NCBI RefSeq assembly: GCF_018449525.1
Contig: NZ_JAAVUS010000009.1
Span: 186,001 to 250,000 of the forward strand
DNA length: 64,000 nucleotides
Reading direction: 5' to 3'
From: Bradyrhizobium sp. dw_78
GTDB taxonomy: Bacteria > Pseudomonadota > Alphaproteobacteria > Rhizobiales > Xanthobacteraceae
Shown here: one piece after another, positions 44,564 to 52,825 of the stretch
How the letters are laid out: each line of letters begins with the position of its first letter
How positions within the stretch are numbered: position 1 is the first letter of the stretch
Notes under the pieces: model-generated
Seen by the model: the letters and a program-made list of their open reading frames with translations, nothing else
The model's database searches: none
Told to the model about the DNA's origin: nothing
Translations under genes and position numbers: made by a program

Positions 44564-45460
44564 TCAGTCGCGCGATATGGACAGCCCCGCGAGAAGCGGC
44601 GCGTACGCGGCGAGCCTGCGGGATACGAACTCCGTGAAGAGCCGCACGCGCTTCGTCTTGCGTGTCTCCCCCTGTGTGAGGAGCCAAACCGTTCCGTACA
44701 TGTGCAGGCCGGTACCCGGCACCCTCACCAGCAGGGGGTCGGCATCGCCGACGAAGCACGGCAGTGTCGTGATCCCGAGCCCTTGCCGTACAGCAACGAT
44801 CTGCGCCTCGGCGTCCGTGGTCCTGAATGGAACCCCCGTGGTGCGAACCTCACCCTCGTGGGCCCAGTCCGGAATTCCATGAATGCTTATGACGATCCAC
44901 CGGATGGGATCAGGCGCGCCCGCACGCCATGCGGCTAGTCGATCGCAGGACATGTAGACGCCGCCGAACAGCTCCGGTCCCTTCAGGCCGTGAAGATTGA
45001 GCGGCAGGGTCTTGCGGTCGTAGACGACGCGGATCGCCACGTCGGCCTCCCGGTTGGTCAGATTTGCCAGATCGCCGGACGACAAGATTTCCATCTCGAT
45101 GTCCGGATGCAGACGCGCGAAATCGGCGAAGTCCGGCATGAGCAGATGTGTCGCGAGGGGCGGCGCCAGCGTCACCCGCAGAAGCCCGCGCACGCTCTGG
45201 TCGCGGCCGAAGACCCGCGTCTCCAGCAGGTGCGACGACGCTTCCATCTGGTCCGCGAACTCGAGGACCTCCTCGCCCGCAGCCGTCAGGCGGTAACCCG
45301 AAGGCAGCTTTTCGAACATCTGCACCCCGAGGCGTTCCTCGAGCTGGGCGACGCGTCGGAGCACGGTCGAGTGGTTCACCCCGAGGCCCTCGGCGGCAGC
45401 CCGCACCGAGCCTCCGCGCGCCACGGCAAGAAAGTAACGAATGTCATCCCAGTCGATCAT
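44564..45460 (-). CDS. LysR family transcriptional regulator
   Basis: A 298-residue LTTR of the single-target repressor/activator type. The HTH is GSVRAAAEGLGVNHSTVLRR near residues 17-36. The ligand domain is LRVTLAPPLATHLLMPDFAD. Start ATG 45460 (MIDWDDIRYFLAVARGG) is the usual LTTR opening; a longer upstream start adds unrelated residues. It is divergent from the SDR-NADP-reductase pair and probably controls it. Confidence 0.88.
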   Translation of the reverse strand: MIDWDDIRYFLAVARGGSVRAAAEGLGVNHSTVLRRVAQLEERLGVQMFEKLPSGYRLTAAGEEVLEFADQMEASSHLLETRVFGRDQSVRGLLRVTLAPPLATHLLMPDFADFARLHPDIEMEILSSGDLANLTNREADVAIRVVYDRKTLPLNLHGLKGPELFGGVYMSCDRLAAWRAGAPDPIRWIVISIHGIPDWAHEGEVRTTGVPFRTTDAEAQIVAVRQGLGITTLPCFVGDADPLLVRVPGTGLHMYGTVWLLTQGETRKTKRVRLFTEFVSRRLAAYAPLLAGLSISRD

Positions 45461-45728
45461 GGTGCAATCCGGCACCGCGCGGTGCGCCTTCCAAAGCCCG
45501 TATCTAACACATCGAACAGCAGTACGGGCAGTCATCATAGCCTATGCCGACAAACGCGGCCCAATTCCGAACGGCGGACACCGATCGTCGCGGCTGGCGT
45601 CAGTCGTCCAGCCGGATCGATTTCGCACCACCGATGTGCGCGCTTCCGCACTCAACGTCTGACGCCGGTGGACCCATCTCGAGGTTCTCGGGGGCAGATG
45701 CTGTCCCGACACCACGAAAGGAGAAGTT

Positions 45729-46463
45729 ATGGGAAAGCTTGAGGGTAAGGTTGCAGTCATCACGGGTGGATCGAGCGGTATGGCGTTGGCGAGCGCCAAG
45801 CGGTTCGTTGAAGAAGGCGCCTATGTTTTCATCACAGGCCGGAGACAGGAGGCACTCGACGAGGCCGTCAAGCTGATCGGCCGGAACGTGACCGGTGTAC
45901 GCGGCGACGCGGCCAATCTCGACGACCTCGACCGCCTGTTCGACACGGTCAAGCGCGAAAAGGGCAGGATCGACATCCTGTACGCGAGCGCCGGCACGGG
46001 CGAAAGTGTCATGCTGGGCGAGATTACCGAGCAGCATTTCGATGCGGCCTTCGGCCTGAATACGCGCGGCACGCTGTTTACGGTGCAGAAGGCGTTGCCG
46101 CTGTTCAACGATGGCGGATCGATCTTCATGACCGGGTCAGTTGCTTCGATCAAAGGTTTTCCCGGTTACAGCGTGTATGCGGCGAGCAAGGCGGCGCTCC
46201 ACGCATTCGCACGCGGCTGGCTCAACGAACTGAAGGGCAGGAATATCCGGGTGAACGTGCTGCACCCGGGGCCAATCGCCACACCGATGCAGGACCAGGT
46301 TCTCACCGAGGAGGCGAAGCGGATGTTCGAATCCCTGATCCCGCGGGGAAAGATGGGTCGTCCTGAGGAAATTGCGGCGGTCGCGCTGTTTCTTGCTTCA
46401 GACGATTCGAGCTTCGTGAATGGGGTGGAGTTGTCTGTCGACGGCGGCTTCTCGGCCATCTGA
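45729..46463 (+). CDS. SDR family oxidoreductase
   Basis: A 244-residue SDR. The cofactor loop is TGGSSGMALASAK, the post-beta4 motif is YASAGTGE (Ser replacing the usual Asn of NAG), and the active site has TGSVASIKGFPGYSVYAASK. The C-terminus VNGVELSVDGGFSAI is standard. AAGGAGAAG precedes the ATG. It is followed 41 bp later by the NADP reductase gene in a LysR-controlled unit. Confidence 0.88.
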   Translation: MGKLEGKVAVITGGSSGMALASAKRFVEEGAYVFITGRRQEALDEAVKLIGRNVTGVRGDAANLDDLDRLFDTVKREKGRIDILYASAGTGESVMLGEITEQHFDAAFGLNTRGTLFTVQKALPLFNDGGSIFMTGSVASIKGFPGYSVYAASKAALHAFARGWLNELKGRNIRVNVLHPGPIATPMQDQVLTEEAKRMFESLIPRGKMGRPEEIAAVALFLASDDSSFVNGVELSVDGGFSAI

Positions 46464-46504
46464 AGGGCCGGGGAATCAATATCAACACGGATCGGAGAAG
46501 CATT

Positions 46505-47104
46505 ATGAGCTACGCGATTATAGGATTCGGTAAGATAGGCCAGGCCCTCGCCCATGCCTTCGCCCGTAAAAACATCGACGTGATCGTCGCGAGCCGCCGG
46601 CCGCCCGAGGCGTTGGCGCCGCAGGCTTGGGCGATTGGACCCACGGTCGTCGCCAAGTCGCTGCGGGAAGCACTCGAGGCCGACACAATCATCTTGGCGG
46701 TCCCGTTCGGGGAACACCGCGAGGTTGCGAAGGCCTTGCCGAGTTGGAAAGGCAAGACGGTCATCGACGCGATGAACGCGTTTCCAGTCCCTGAAGAGTT
46801 GGACGGCCTCCCGTCCTCCGCCTTCGTCGCGAAGGCGTTCACCGGCGCCAAGCTCGTGAAAGGTTTCAATCACCTGGGTGCGACCAAACTGGCCGACGAC
46901 CCGATCGTCGAGGGCGGCCACCGGGTCGTCTTTCTGTCTGGTGACGACGAGGACGCGATCGCTCCCGTAGAGGCCCTGGCCAAACAACTCGGGTTCGCGC
47001 CTGTCAAGCTGGGAAAGCTCAGCGAGGGTGGCGCGCTGGTGCATGCACGCGGCCGCACTTGGGGCCAGCTGATCTTCCAGGATTTGTTCAAGAAGGAACA
47101 GTAA
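46505..47104 (+). CDS. NADP oxidoreductase, coenzyme F420-dependent family fold
   Basis: A 199-residue Rossmann protein starting MSYAIIGFGKIGQALAHAFA (GxGxxG) with VIVASRRPPE, which suits NADP binding. TIILAVPFGEHREVAKAL and VIDAMNAFPVP are typical of the F420-dependent NADP reductase domain. The organism type does not use F420 as a main cofactor, so it probably acts as an NADP-dependent dehydrogenase on another substrate, together with the SDR upstream. Confidence 0.82.
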   Translation: MSYAIIGFGKIGQALAHAFARKNIDVIVASRRPPEALAPQAWAIGPTVVAKSLREALEADTIILAVPFGEHREVAKALPSWKGKTVIDAMNAFPVPEELDGLPSSAFVAKAFTGAKLVKGFNHLGATKLADDPIVEGGHRVVFLSGDDEDAIAPVEALAKQLGFAPVKLGKLSEGGALVHARGRTWGQLIFQDLFKKEQ

Positions 47105-47443
47105 TCGGCGCATAGGCGCCGTTCGAAGAGCGGGGAGACGCCCGACGGAGCGGCAGATCCGCTGGTCGCTTAGACTCTATCGACTGCAATCGATAGCCTA
47201 GGATCCGCCCGAGTGTCCTCTGCCATCCGATACTACTCCACGGCACTCCCCCTTACCTACCCCACTCATTTATAAATCGAGGTCTTATCAGGTTGATAAG
47301 GCCGCTTTTTTGCTTGCTCCTTTCGAGATACCGCCAGATATACCGTCAAAAAAGCGCTCTTGAAATCGCAGGACTAATTCGCACCTCTGTCAAAATCAAC
47401 ATTTCGCTGGCTGACGACAGGGCAATGTTAGGTAGTCGTCAGC

Positions 47444-47467
47444 ATACTAAATTCGCGAATTTAGTAT
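47444..47467. promoter_or_regulatory. perfect 24-bp palindrome in a gene-free region
   Basis: ATACTAAATTCG followed by its exact reverse complement. The palindrome is AT-rich and ungapped, so it looks like a protein-binding site rather than a terminator. It lies in a 407-bp gap (47105-47511) between two convergent genes; the gap otherwise shows only a short dyad CTATCGA-ctgcaa-TCGATAG (47177-47196) and no gene. Confidence 0.6.
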
Positions 47468-47511
47468 ACCAGCCTCGACAGCGTTGGCAGACTTGGCCAG
47501 CACCATCCAAT

Positions 47512-48444
47512 TCATTCGACGATCTCGGGCATGACGGCAGGCGCGCCGCGCAAGGGGCGACTGAATATCTTTGCACAGGCAACCCCTGCGAGCGTAGCTC
47601 CGCCGCCGATCACATGGTAGAGGCGCACCGGCTCTCCCAACAGCACGATTGCCCCCAGCGCGGTGAAGATGGGCAACAGATTCATGAAGACGGCACAGCG
47701 GCTCGGTCCGAGAATATGGACGCCACGGACCCAGAAAAACGGAAGGACCACCGAGGCCAGTCCGCCAGCATAAGCAATGAGAGGCAAGGTGTCGGCGTTC
47801 AATGACCGCATTGGCGAGGGCGTAGCCAGAAATGCGGGAAACATGATCGCCAGGGCGGAAAGCGCCTGCATATAGGTGGATTGCCAGCCGGCGACGGGAA
47901 GGCTCCAGCGCTTCAGCAACACCCCATAGAGCGCATAGACCAGCGCTGCCAGGAACATCAGCAGGTCACCGAGGTGGACGCCGTTGCGCGCGAGCGCTGC
48001 AGGATCGCCGGCGCTGACCAGGTAAACCAGCCCGAGAAGTGACAGAATGCCGCCTCCGATCATCCCGACGGTCGGCATGTCTTTCAGCAAAGCAGCGCTC
48101 AAGGCCACGGTGAGTAGCGGCACCAGTGCCGTGAATACGGCCATGTTCGTCGCCGTAGTGCTTTCCGCCGCGAGATAGGACAGGCATTGGAACAGGCACA
48201 TCGCGAGAAAGCCGAGAACGGCGAACTGGCCCAAATGAGGCCAGATCACCGCGCGATTTCGCCAAGCGGGAACGGCAACGAACGTGCTCATCAAGAAAAC
48301 GGCGAGGAGCAGGCGATAGAAGGTGATCGCTTCCGGCCCAATGGTGTGAGCCGACATTCTGGAGACGATCACATTTCCAGACCAGAGCAGGATGGCAAAG
48401 AGGGGATACGGAAATGCGAGCTTGTTTTTCATGACCGATAACAT
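47512..48444 (-). CDS. EamA/DMT family transporter
   Basis: A 310-residue ten-helix protein with two EamA repeats, the first around LLWSGNVIVSRMSAHTIGPE and the second around GLASVVLPFFWVRGVHILG. Members export amino acids, metabolites or drugs. The true start may be the second Met (48432). It is divergent from an AraC-type regulator with an 82-bp gap, so that regulator probably controls it. Confidence 0.87.
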   Translation of the reverse strand: MLSVMKNKLAFPYPLFAILLWSGNVIVSRMSAHTIGPEAITFYRLLLAVFLMSTFVAVPAWRNRAVIWPHLGQFAVLGFLAMCLFQCLSYLAAESTTATNMAVFTALVPLLTVALSAALLKDMPTVGMIGGGILSLLGLVYLVSAGDPAALARNGVHLGDLLMFLAALVYALYGVLLKRWSLPVAGWQSTYMQALSALAIMFPAFLATPSPMRSLNADTLPLIAYAGGLASVVLPFFWVRGVHILGPSRCAVFMNLLPIFTALGAIVLLGEPVRLYHVIGGGATLAGVACAKIFSRPLRGAPAVMPEIVE

Positions 48445-48526
48445 GACCTCGTTTTAGAGGCACGTTGTCGCGCTTTCGCTGTCTTCCGTATCGCTCTAAA
48501 GCGAACAGAACTATAGAGAATGGGAC

Positions 48527-49300
48527 ATGCAGAGCGATCCGACCCGGAAGCACCTCGATTTTCACGACACCGGCCGCGCGATGGCCGCGATGGACGTCAA
48601 CTATCCAGCGGGGGCTTCCACCGGGTGGCATTCACATCCACGGGGCCAGCTCCTCTATGCCATTAAGGGAGTGATGATCGTGCGATCGGCGGAAGGAACG
48701 TGGGTCGTACCGCCGAGCCGCGCGTTATGGCTGGCGGCTGGGCTGGAACACGATGTGAAGATGTCGGGTGAGGTCAAGATTCGCACCGTTTTCATCGATA
48801 CGGCGACAGTTCGACAGATGCCGGAAAAAAGCTGCGTCATCGAAGTCTCGCCGCTCTTGCGTGAACTCGTCGTTGCCGCTGTTTGGGTTCCACTGGATTA
48901 CCGGGACGGCGGCCGCGATGATCGTCTGATGCGCTTGCTCGCGGACGAGGTACGGGTATCGGACGTGCTGCCGTTGCATCTTACCGTGCCCAATGACGAT
49001 CGCATAAAGCTGATCTGCGACGCGATTACCGAGAATCCCTCCGATATCTCGACCGCAGGGGAATGGGCTGAGCGCTTGAACCTGACGGCTAAGACTGTGC
49101 ATCGGCTGTTTGTCAAGGAGACGGGCATGACCTTCGTGCAATGGCGCGAACAGGCGCGGCTTCTGTTTGCGCTCCGCGGGTTGGCCGCCGGCGAGAAGGT
49201 CATCGATGTCGCATTCGATTGTGGCTACGCCAGCCAGAGCGCGTTCACCGCGATGTTCCGGCGGCACTTTGGTAAACCACCGTCTGAATTCTACGGTTAG
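48527..49300 (+). CDS. AraC family regulator with cupin sensor
   Basis: A 257-residue protein. The N-terminal half is a cupin-like sensor (GASTGWHSHPRGQLLYAIKG with metal-ligand-like histidines). The C-terminal half has two HTH units (ISTAGEWAERLNLTAKTVHR and VIDVAFDCGYASQSAFTAMF) ending FRRHFGKPPSEFYG, the AraC signature. It likely controls the divergent EamA exporter. Confidence 0.9.
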   Translation: MQSDPTRKHLDFHDTGRAMAAMDVNYPAGASTGWHSHPRGQLLYAIKGVMIVRSAEGTWVVPPSRALWLAAGLEHDVKMSGEVKIRTVFIDTATVRQMPEKSCVIEVSPLLRELVVAAVWVPLDYRDGGRDDRLMRLLADEVRVSDVLPLHLTVPNDDRIKLICDAITENPSDISTAGEWAERLNLTAKTVHRLFVKETGMTFVQWREQARLLFALRGLAAGEKVIDVAFDCGYASQSAFTAMFRRHFGKPPSEFYG

Positions 49301-49310
49301 ATGCGAGTTT

Positions 49311-49472
49311 CATTCGGCGGGCGGGGCCGTCAGTCCGATCTATATCGGCTGGATGAAGGATTTCACAGGTAGCTTCTATGAATCACCGGGATCAATGGGC
49401 TTGCTGCATCTGACCTTGCGGCAGCGGACGTCCGCTTCCGAACTCATGATGCCCAATCGTTCGGCGCCTTGA
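49311..49472 (+). pseudogene. C-terminal remnant of an MFS transporter
   Basis: The frame after the AraC gene reads AGGAVSPIYIGWMKDFTGSF, which matches the GGxxxPxxIGxxKDxTGSF loop of helix 10-11 in MFS permeases of the sugar-acid type. It then loses similarity before a stop at 49470-49472. The rest of the transporter is absent, so this is a fragment of a lost gene. Confidence 0.4.
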
Positions 49473-49558
49473 CACACAGATGTACCCAACTTCGTCGAAC
49501 GCCGGAATTTGAGCTTCGAGAAGCAATCGATATTGGAGCCTTTCAGTCAAGAGCTCAC

Positions 49559-50353
49559 TCATGTCCCGGTGAAACTTGGCCGTCGCTTTTCGGAGAACGC
49601 CTTGATCGCTTCGCCATGATCCGCCGTGAACGTGCAACGGGCATTATGGAGCGACTCGCTATCGAGGTAGGTCGAGAGCATAGGCCCCTGCTCGGCCGCG
49701 TTCAGGTTGCGCTTCATGTAGCCGAGCGCCACTCGCGGTCCCGATGCAAGCTCTTCGGCGATCTTTTGCGTTTTTGCGTCGAGCTCGTCGTCGGAAAAAA
49801 CCTGATTGACGAGGTTGAAGCGGACGGCATCCTCCGCGCTAAGCGTCGGCGAGAAGTACAGGATTTCGCGGGCGCGCGATGGACCAACCAGCGCGGTCAG
49901 AAAATAGGCGGCACCATAATCACCAGAAAGACCGACCTTGATGAAGGAGGACGTGAACTTCGCGGTGGCGCCGGCGAGCCGCAGATCACAGGCCAGTGCG
50001 AGCGAAAAGCCCGCGCCGGCAGCGGCGCCACGCACCTTGGCGATGGTCGGCTTCGGCATCTCATGCAGCAAACGCGAAATTTCCGCGCGCTCCCGCAATG
50101 ATTCCGCCCTTCCCTCCATCGTAGCCTCGCGCGCCGGGCGCTGCGCCATCGTTCCGACGTCACGGCCGGCACAGAAGCCTTTGCCGCTTCCAGTCAGGAC
50201 GATGGCCCCAACCTTAGAATCCTCTGCCGCCTCGCGGAGTGCCGCGAGCAGATCGCGGTTGAGCTGCTCGGTCAATGCATTCAGGCGCTCGGGCCTGTTC
50301 AAGGTGAGCGTGAGCACGCCGGCCACGGTTTGTTTCAGCAGTTCCTCGTTCAT
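49559..50353 (-). CDS. enoyl-CoA hydratase/isomerase family protein
   Basis: A 264-residue crotonase-fold enzyme. LTLNRPERLNALTEQL, GSGKGFCAGRDV (oxyanion hole) and VRGAAAGAGFSLALACDLRL are canonical. The hydratase catalytic Glu pair is not clearly present (SSFIKVGLSGDYGAAYFL: Asp in the second position), so it may be an isomerase or another crotonase reaction such as PaaG-type isomerisation. It is the last gene of the minus-strand acyl-CoA cluster. Confidence 0.87.
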   Translation of the reverse strand: MNEELLKQTVAGVLTLTLNRPERLNALTEQLNRDLLAALREAAEDSKVGAIVLTGSGKGFCAGRDVGTMAQRPAREATMEGRAESLRERAEISRLLHEMPKPTIAKVRGAAAGAGFSLALACDLRLAGATAKFTSSFIKVGLSGDYGAAYFLTALVGPSRAREILYFSPTLSAEDAVRFNLVNQVFSDDELDAKTQKIAEELASGPRVALGYMKRNLNAAEQGPMLSTYLDSESLHNARCTFTADHGEAIKAFSEKRRPSFTGT

Positions 50354-50388
50354 CCCACGCTCCTCGAGGCAATTGATGGAGAACGGCG

Positions 50389-51525
50389 TCAGCCGAAAAC
50401 GCCCGCGCGTTCCAGCGTCTTAAGATCGTCTTCGGCAAAGCCCCATTCGCGCAGCGCGCTTTTCGTGCTCTGGCCGGGATTTTCCGGCGGCGTGGGTTTT
50501 CCTGGCTTGGTGCGGCTGAACCGCGGAGCCGGCGCTGGCTGCACCACACCGTCGATCTCAATGAAGGTCTCCCGCACCCTGTTGTGGGGATGGTTCGGAG
50601 CATCTGCCATCGAAAGCACCGGCGCGAAACAAGCATCCGTCCCCTCCAGCAATTCGCACCATTGCGCCTGTGTCTTGGTACGGAAGGTTTTCTCCAGCAG
50701 CTTCTTGGCTTCATCCTGGGAAAGTGCGTCCAGCGCAGGCGATATTTTGTCGAGCCCCATTGTCTTCAAAAGCAGTTCGCGAAAGCGCGTTTCGATCGGG
50801 CCAACCGAGACGAATCGGCCGTCGGCACATTCGTAGACCTCCCAGTAGTAGGCGCCGGTGTCAGTGATGTTCGTTCCGCGATCGAGCTTGAATCCGTCAT
50901 AGGCATGCATGCCGTAGAACGGCGTCATCAGGAACGCGGCGCCATCCACCATCGCCGCATCGACAACCTGCCCCTGGTCGGACGACTTTGCCTCCAGCAT
51001 CGCACAAACCAAACCGAATGCGAGGAACATCGCCCCGCCGCCGAAATCGCCAATCAGGTTGAGGGGCGGCACAGGCTTGTCGCCTTTGCGGCCGATCGCA
51101 TGCAAGACACCCGTCAGCGCGATGTAGTTGATGTCGTGCCCCGCCGTCAGCGCCAGCGGTCCCTCCTGTCCCCATCCGGTCATGCGGCCATAGGCAAGAC
51201 GCGGATTGCGCTTCATGCAGACGTCGGGACCGAGTCCCAGTCTCTCCATCGTGCCGGGCCGGAAGCCCTCGATCAGCGCGTCCGCCTGCTCAATCAGCTT
51301 CAGCGCGGTCTCGATTGCCTCCGGCTTCTTCAGATCGATCGCGATCGAATGGCGATTTCGATTGAGCAGATCGTAGCGACTCGGCCTGGGAATGCCGAGG
51401 CCGGACGGAACGGTACGATCGATGCGAATCACCGTCGCGCCCATGTCAGCAAGCAATGTTGCGCACATCGGACCCGGTCCGATCCCGCCAAATTCCACCA
51501 CCTTGTATCCGTTCAGCGGCCCCAA
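50389..51525 (-). CDS. alpha-methylacyl-CoA racemase-like CaiB family enzyme
   Basis: A 378-residue class III CoA-transferase-fold protein. MGPLNGYKVVEFGGIGPGPM and the GHDINYIALTGVLHAIG segment are typical of alpha-methylacyl-CoA racemases, where His and Asp of GHDINY epimerise the C2 methyl group of the acyl-CoA. It is 35 bp upstream of the hydratase gene on the same strand. Racemase activity would fit degradation of branched or isoprenoid side chains. Confidence 0.85.
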   Translation of the reverse strand: MGPLNGYKVVEFGGIGPGPMCATLLADMGATVIRIDRTVPSGLGIPRPSRYDLLNRNRHSIAIDLKKPEAIETALKLIEQADALIEGFRPGTMERLGLGPDVCMKRNPRLAYGRMTGWGQEGPLALTAGHDINYIALTGVLHAIGRKGDKPVPPLNLIGDFGGGAMFLAFGLVCAMLEAKSSDQGQVVDAAMVDGAAFLMTPFYGMHAYDGFKLDRGTNITDTGAYYWEVYECADGRFVSVGPIETRFRELLLKTMGLDKISPALDALSQDEAKKLLEKTFRTKTQAQWCELLEGTDACFAPVLSMADAPNHPHNRVRETFIEIDGVVQPAPAPRFSRTKPGKPTPPENPGQSTKSALREWGFAEDDLKTLERAGVFG

Positions 51526-51567
51526 AGATGCCTCCCCTTCAGTTTTCGTTTCTATTGCGAACCGCGT

Positions 51568-52809
51568 CTATTTCACGGCAGCCCGCTTTTGGTTGTCTTC
51601 GGTCTCGATCCCGGCAAGCACGCCCAGCTTCTCGAGACGCTCGATCTCGGCCCGATCGAACGAGAGCTCCTGGAGCACTTCGAAGGTGTGCTCGCCGAGC
51701 CGGGGCGCCGGGGCGCGGTACTGCGCCGGGGTCTTGTGATAATTGACGGGGTGCGCGATCATTTCGACGGTGCCCGCCGTCGGATGCTCCAGCGAGATCA
51801 CCGTCTTGTTGTGCGCAACCTGCGGATCCGACGTCAACGCCGTATAGAGGTCCTGGACGGGCGCCGCCGGCACGTTGTGCTTCTCGAACCGAGCCATCAA
51901 TTCCGCCAGCGTGAAGCGCGAAAAGATCGCTTCCAATTCGCCATCGACCAGCGCCCGGTTCTTGTTGCGATTGACGTTGTTGAGGAAGCGCGCGTCGGAC
52001 TTTAGGTCGGGGCGCTCGATCGCATCGCACAATGAAGTCCAGAACTTTTCCGTAAAGCATGAAAGGAAGAAATAGCTTCCCTCCTTGCTCTTGTAATTCC
52101 GGTACGGAACAAACGCCGGATGGCCGCTTCCAAATCGCCCCAACGGACGCTTGAGGCGCAGGGTTTCACCATCGCGCGGCAGCATGCTGATGATCGTTCC
52201 CCCCATCAGCGAAAGGTCGAGCCGCTGTCCCTCGCCCGTTCGCTCCCTGTGCAAAAGCGCCGCACAAACCGAGAAACACATCAGCGCCGCTGCGTTAAAA
52301 TCGGGCGCCGGGCTGCCAACACGCACCGGTTCGCCGTCGGCTTCGCCGGTCATTGCCATCAGGCCCGTAAGCGCCTGAATGCAGGGATCATTCGCCGGCA
52401 GATGCGCATAAGGCCCGGTCTGGCCATAGGCGGAGATGCTTGCATAGACGATGCGTGGATTTCTGGCACGGACGGTGTCGTAGTCGATACCGAGACGGTT
52501 GACGACACCGGGGCGAAAATTCTCCACGATGACATCGGCTTGCTCTGCCATCTTCAGGAAGACCGCGTTGCCTTCCGGCTTCTTCAGATCCAACCGAACG
52601 CTTCGCTTGTTTCTGTTCTGCGAAAGGAAGTTGGAGCTCTCGCCTGCGACATAGAGCGTTCCCATGTTCCGCGACAGATCGCCGCCGGCATATTCCTCGA
52701 CCTTGACGACGTCGGCGCCAATATCGGCCAGCATCATGGTCCCGACTGGCCCCGCGGTCACAGCCGTTAGATCGAGAACTCGGTACCCACTTAGCGGAAG
52801 CTTGTTCAC
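51568..52809 (-). CDS. CaiB/BaiF CoA-transferase
   Basis: A 413-residue class III CoA-transferase with YRVLDLTAVTAGPVGTMMLA, NRNKRSVRLDLKKPEG and the catalytic Asp in PANDPCIQALTGLM. In contrast with the neighbouring racemase-like protein it lacks GHDINY and keeps the transferase-style Asp, so it probably loads CoA onto the pathway's acid. It is 16 bp downstream of the flavoprotein gene. Confidence 0.88.
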   Translation of the reverse strand: MNKLPLSGYRVLDLTAVTAGPVGTMMLADIGADVVKVEEYAGGDLSRNMGTLYVAGESSNFLSQNRNKRSVRLDLKKPEGNAVFLKMAEQADVIVENFRPGVVNRLGIDYDTVRARNPRIVYASISAYGQTGPYAHLPANDPCIQALTGLMAMTGEADGEPVRVGSPAPDFNAAALMCFSVCAALLHRERTGEGQRLDLSLMGGTIISMLPRDGETLRLKRPLGRFGSGHPAFVPYRNYKSKEGSYFFLSCFTEKFWTSLCDAIERPDLKSDARFLNNVNRNKNRALVDGELEAIFSRFTLAELMARFEKHNVPAAPVQDLYTALTSDPQVAHNKTVISLEHPTAGTVEMIAHPVNYHKTPAQYRAPAPRLGEHTFEVLQELSFDRAEIERLEKLGVLAGIETEDNQKRAAVK

Positions 52810-52825
52810 TTTGACATTCCTTCTT

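Noticed and set aside
44284..44637. Plus-strand ORF of 117 codons
   Set aside because: It is Ser/Arg-rich, overlaps the LysR gene's 3' end in antisense and resembles no protein.
47293..47805. Plus-strand ORF of 170 codons before the EamA gene
   Set aside because: Its second half is antisense to the EamA gene and its first half spans the palindrome; no ribosome-binding site or homology-like motif.
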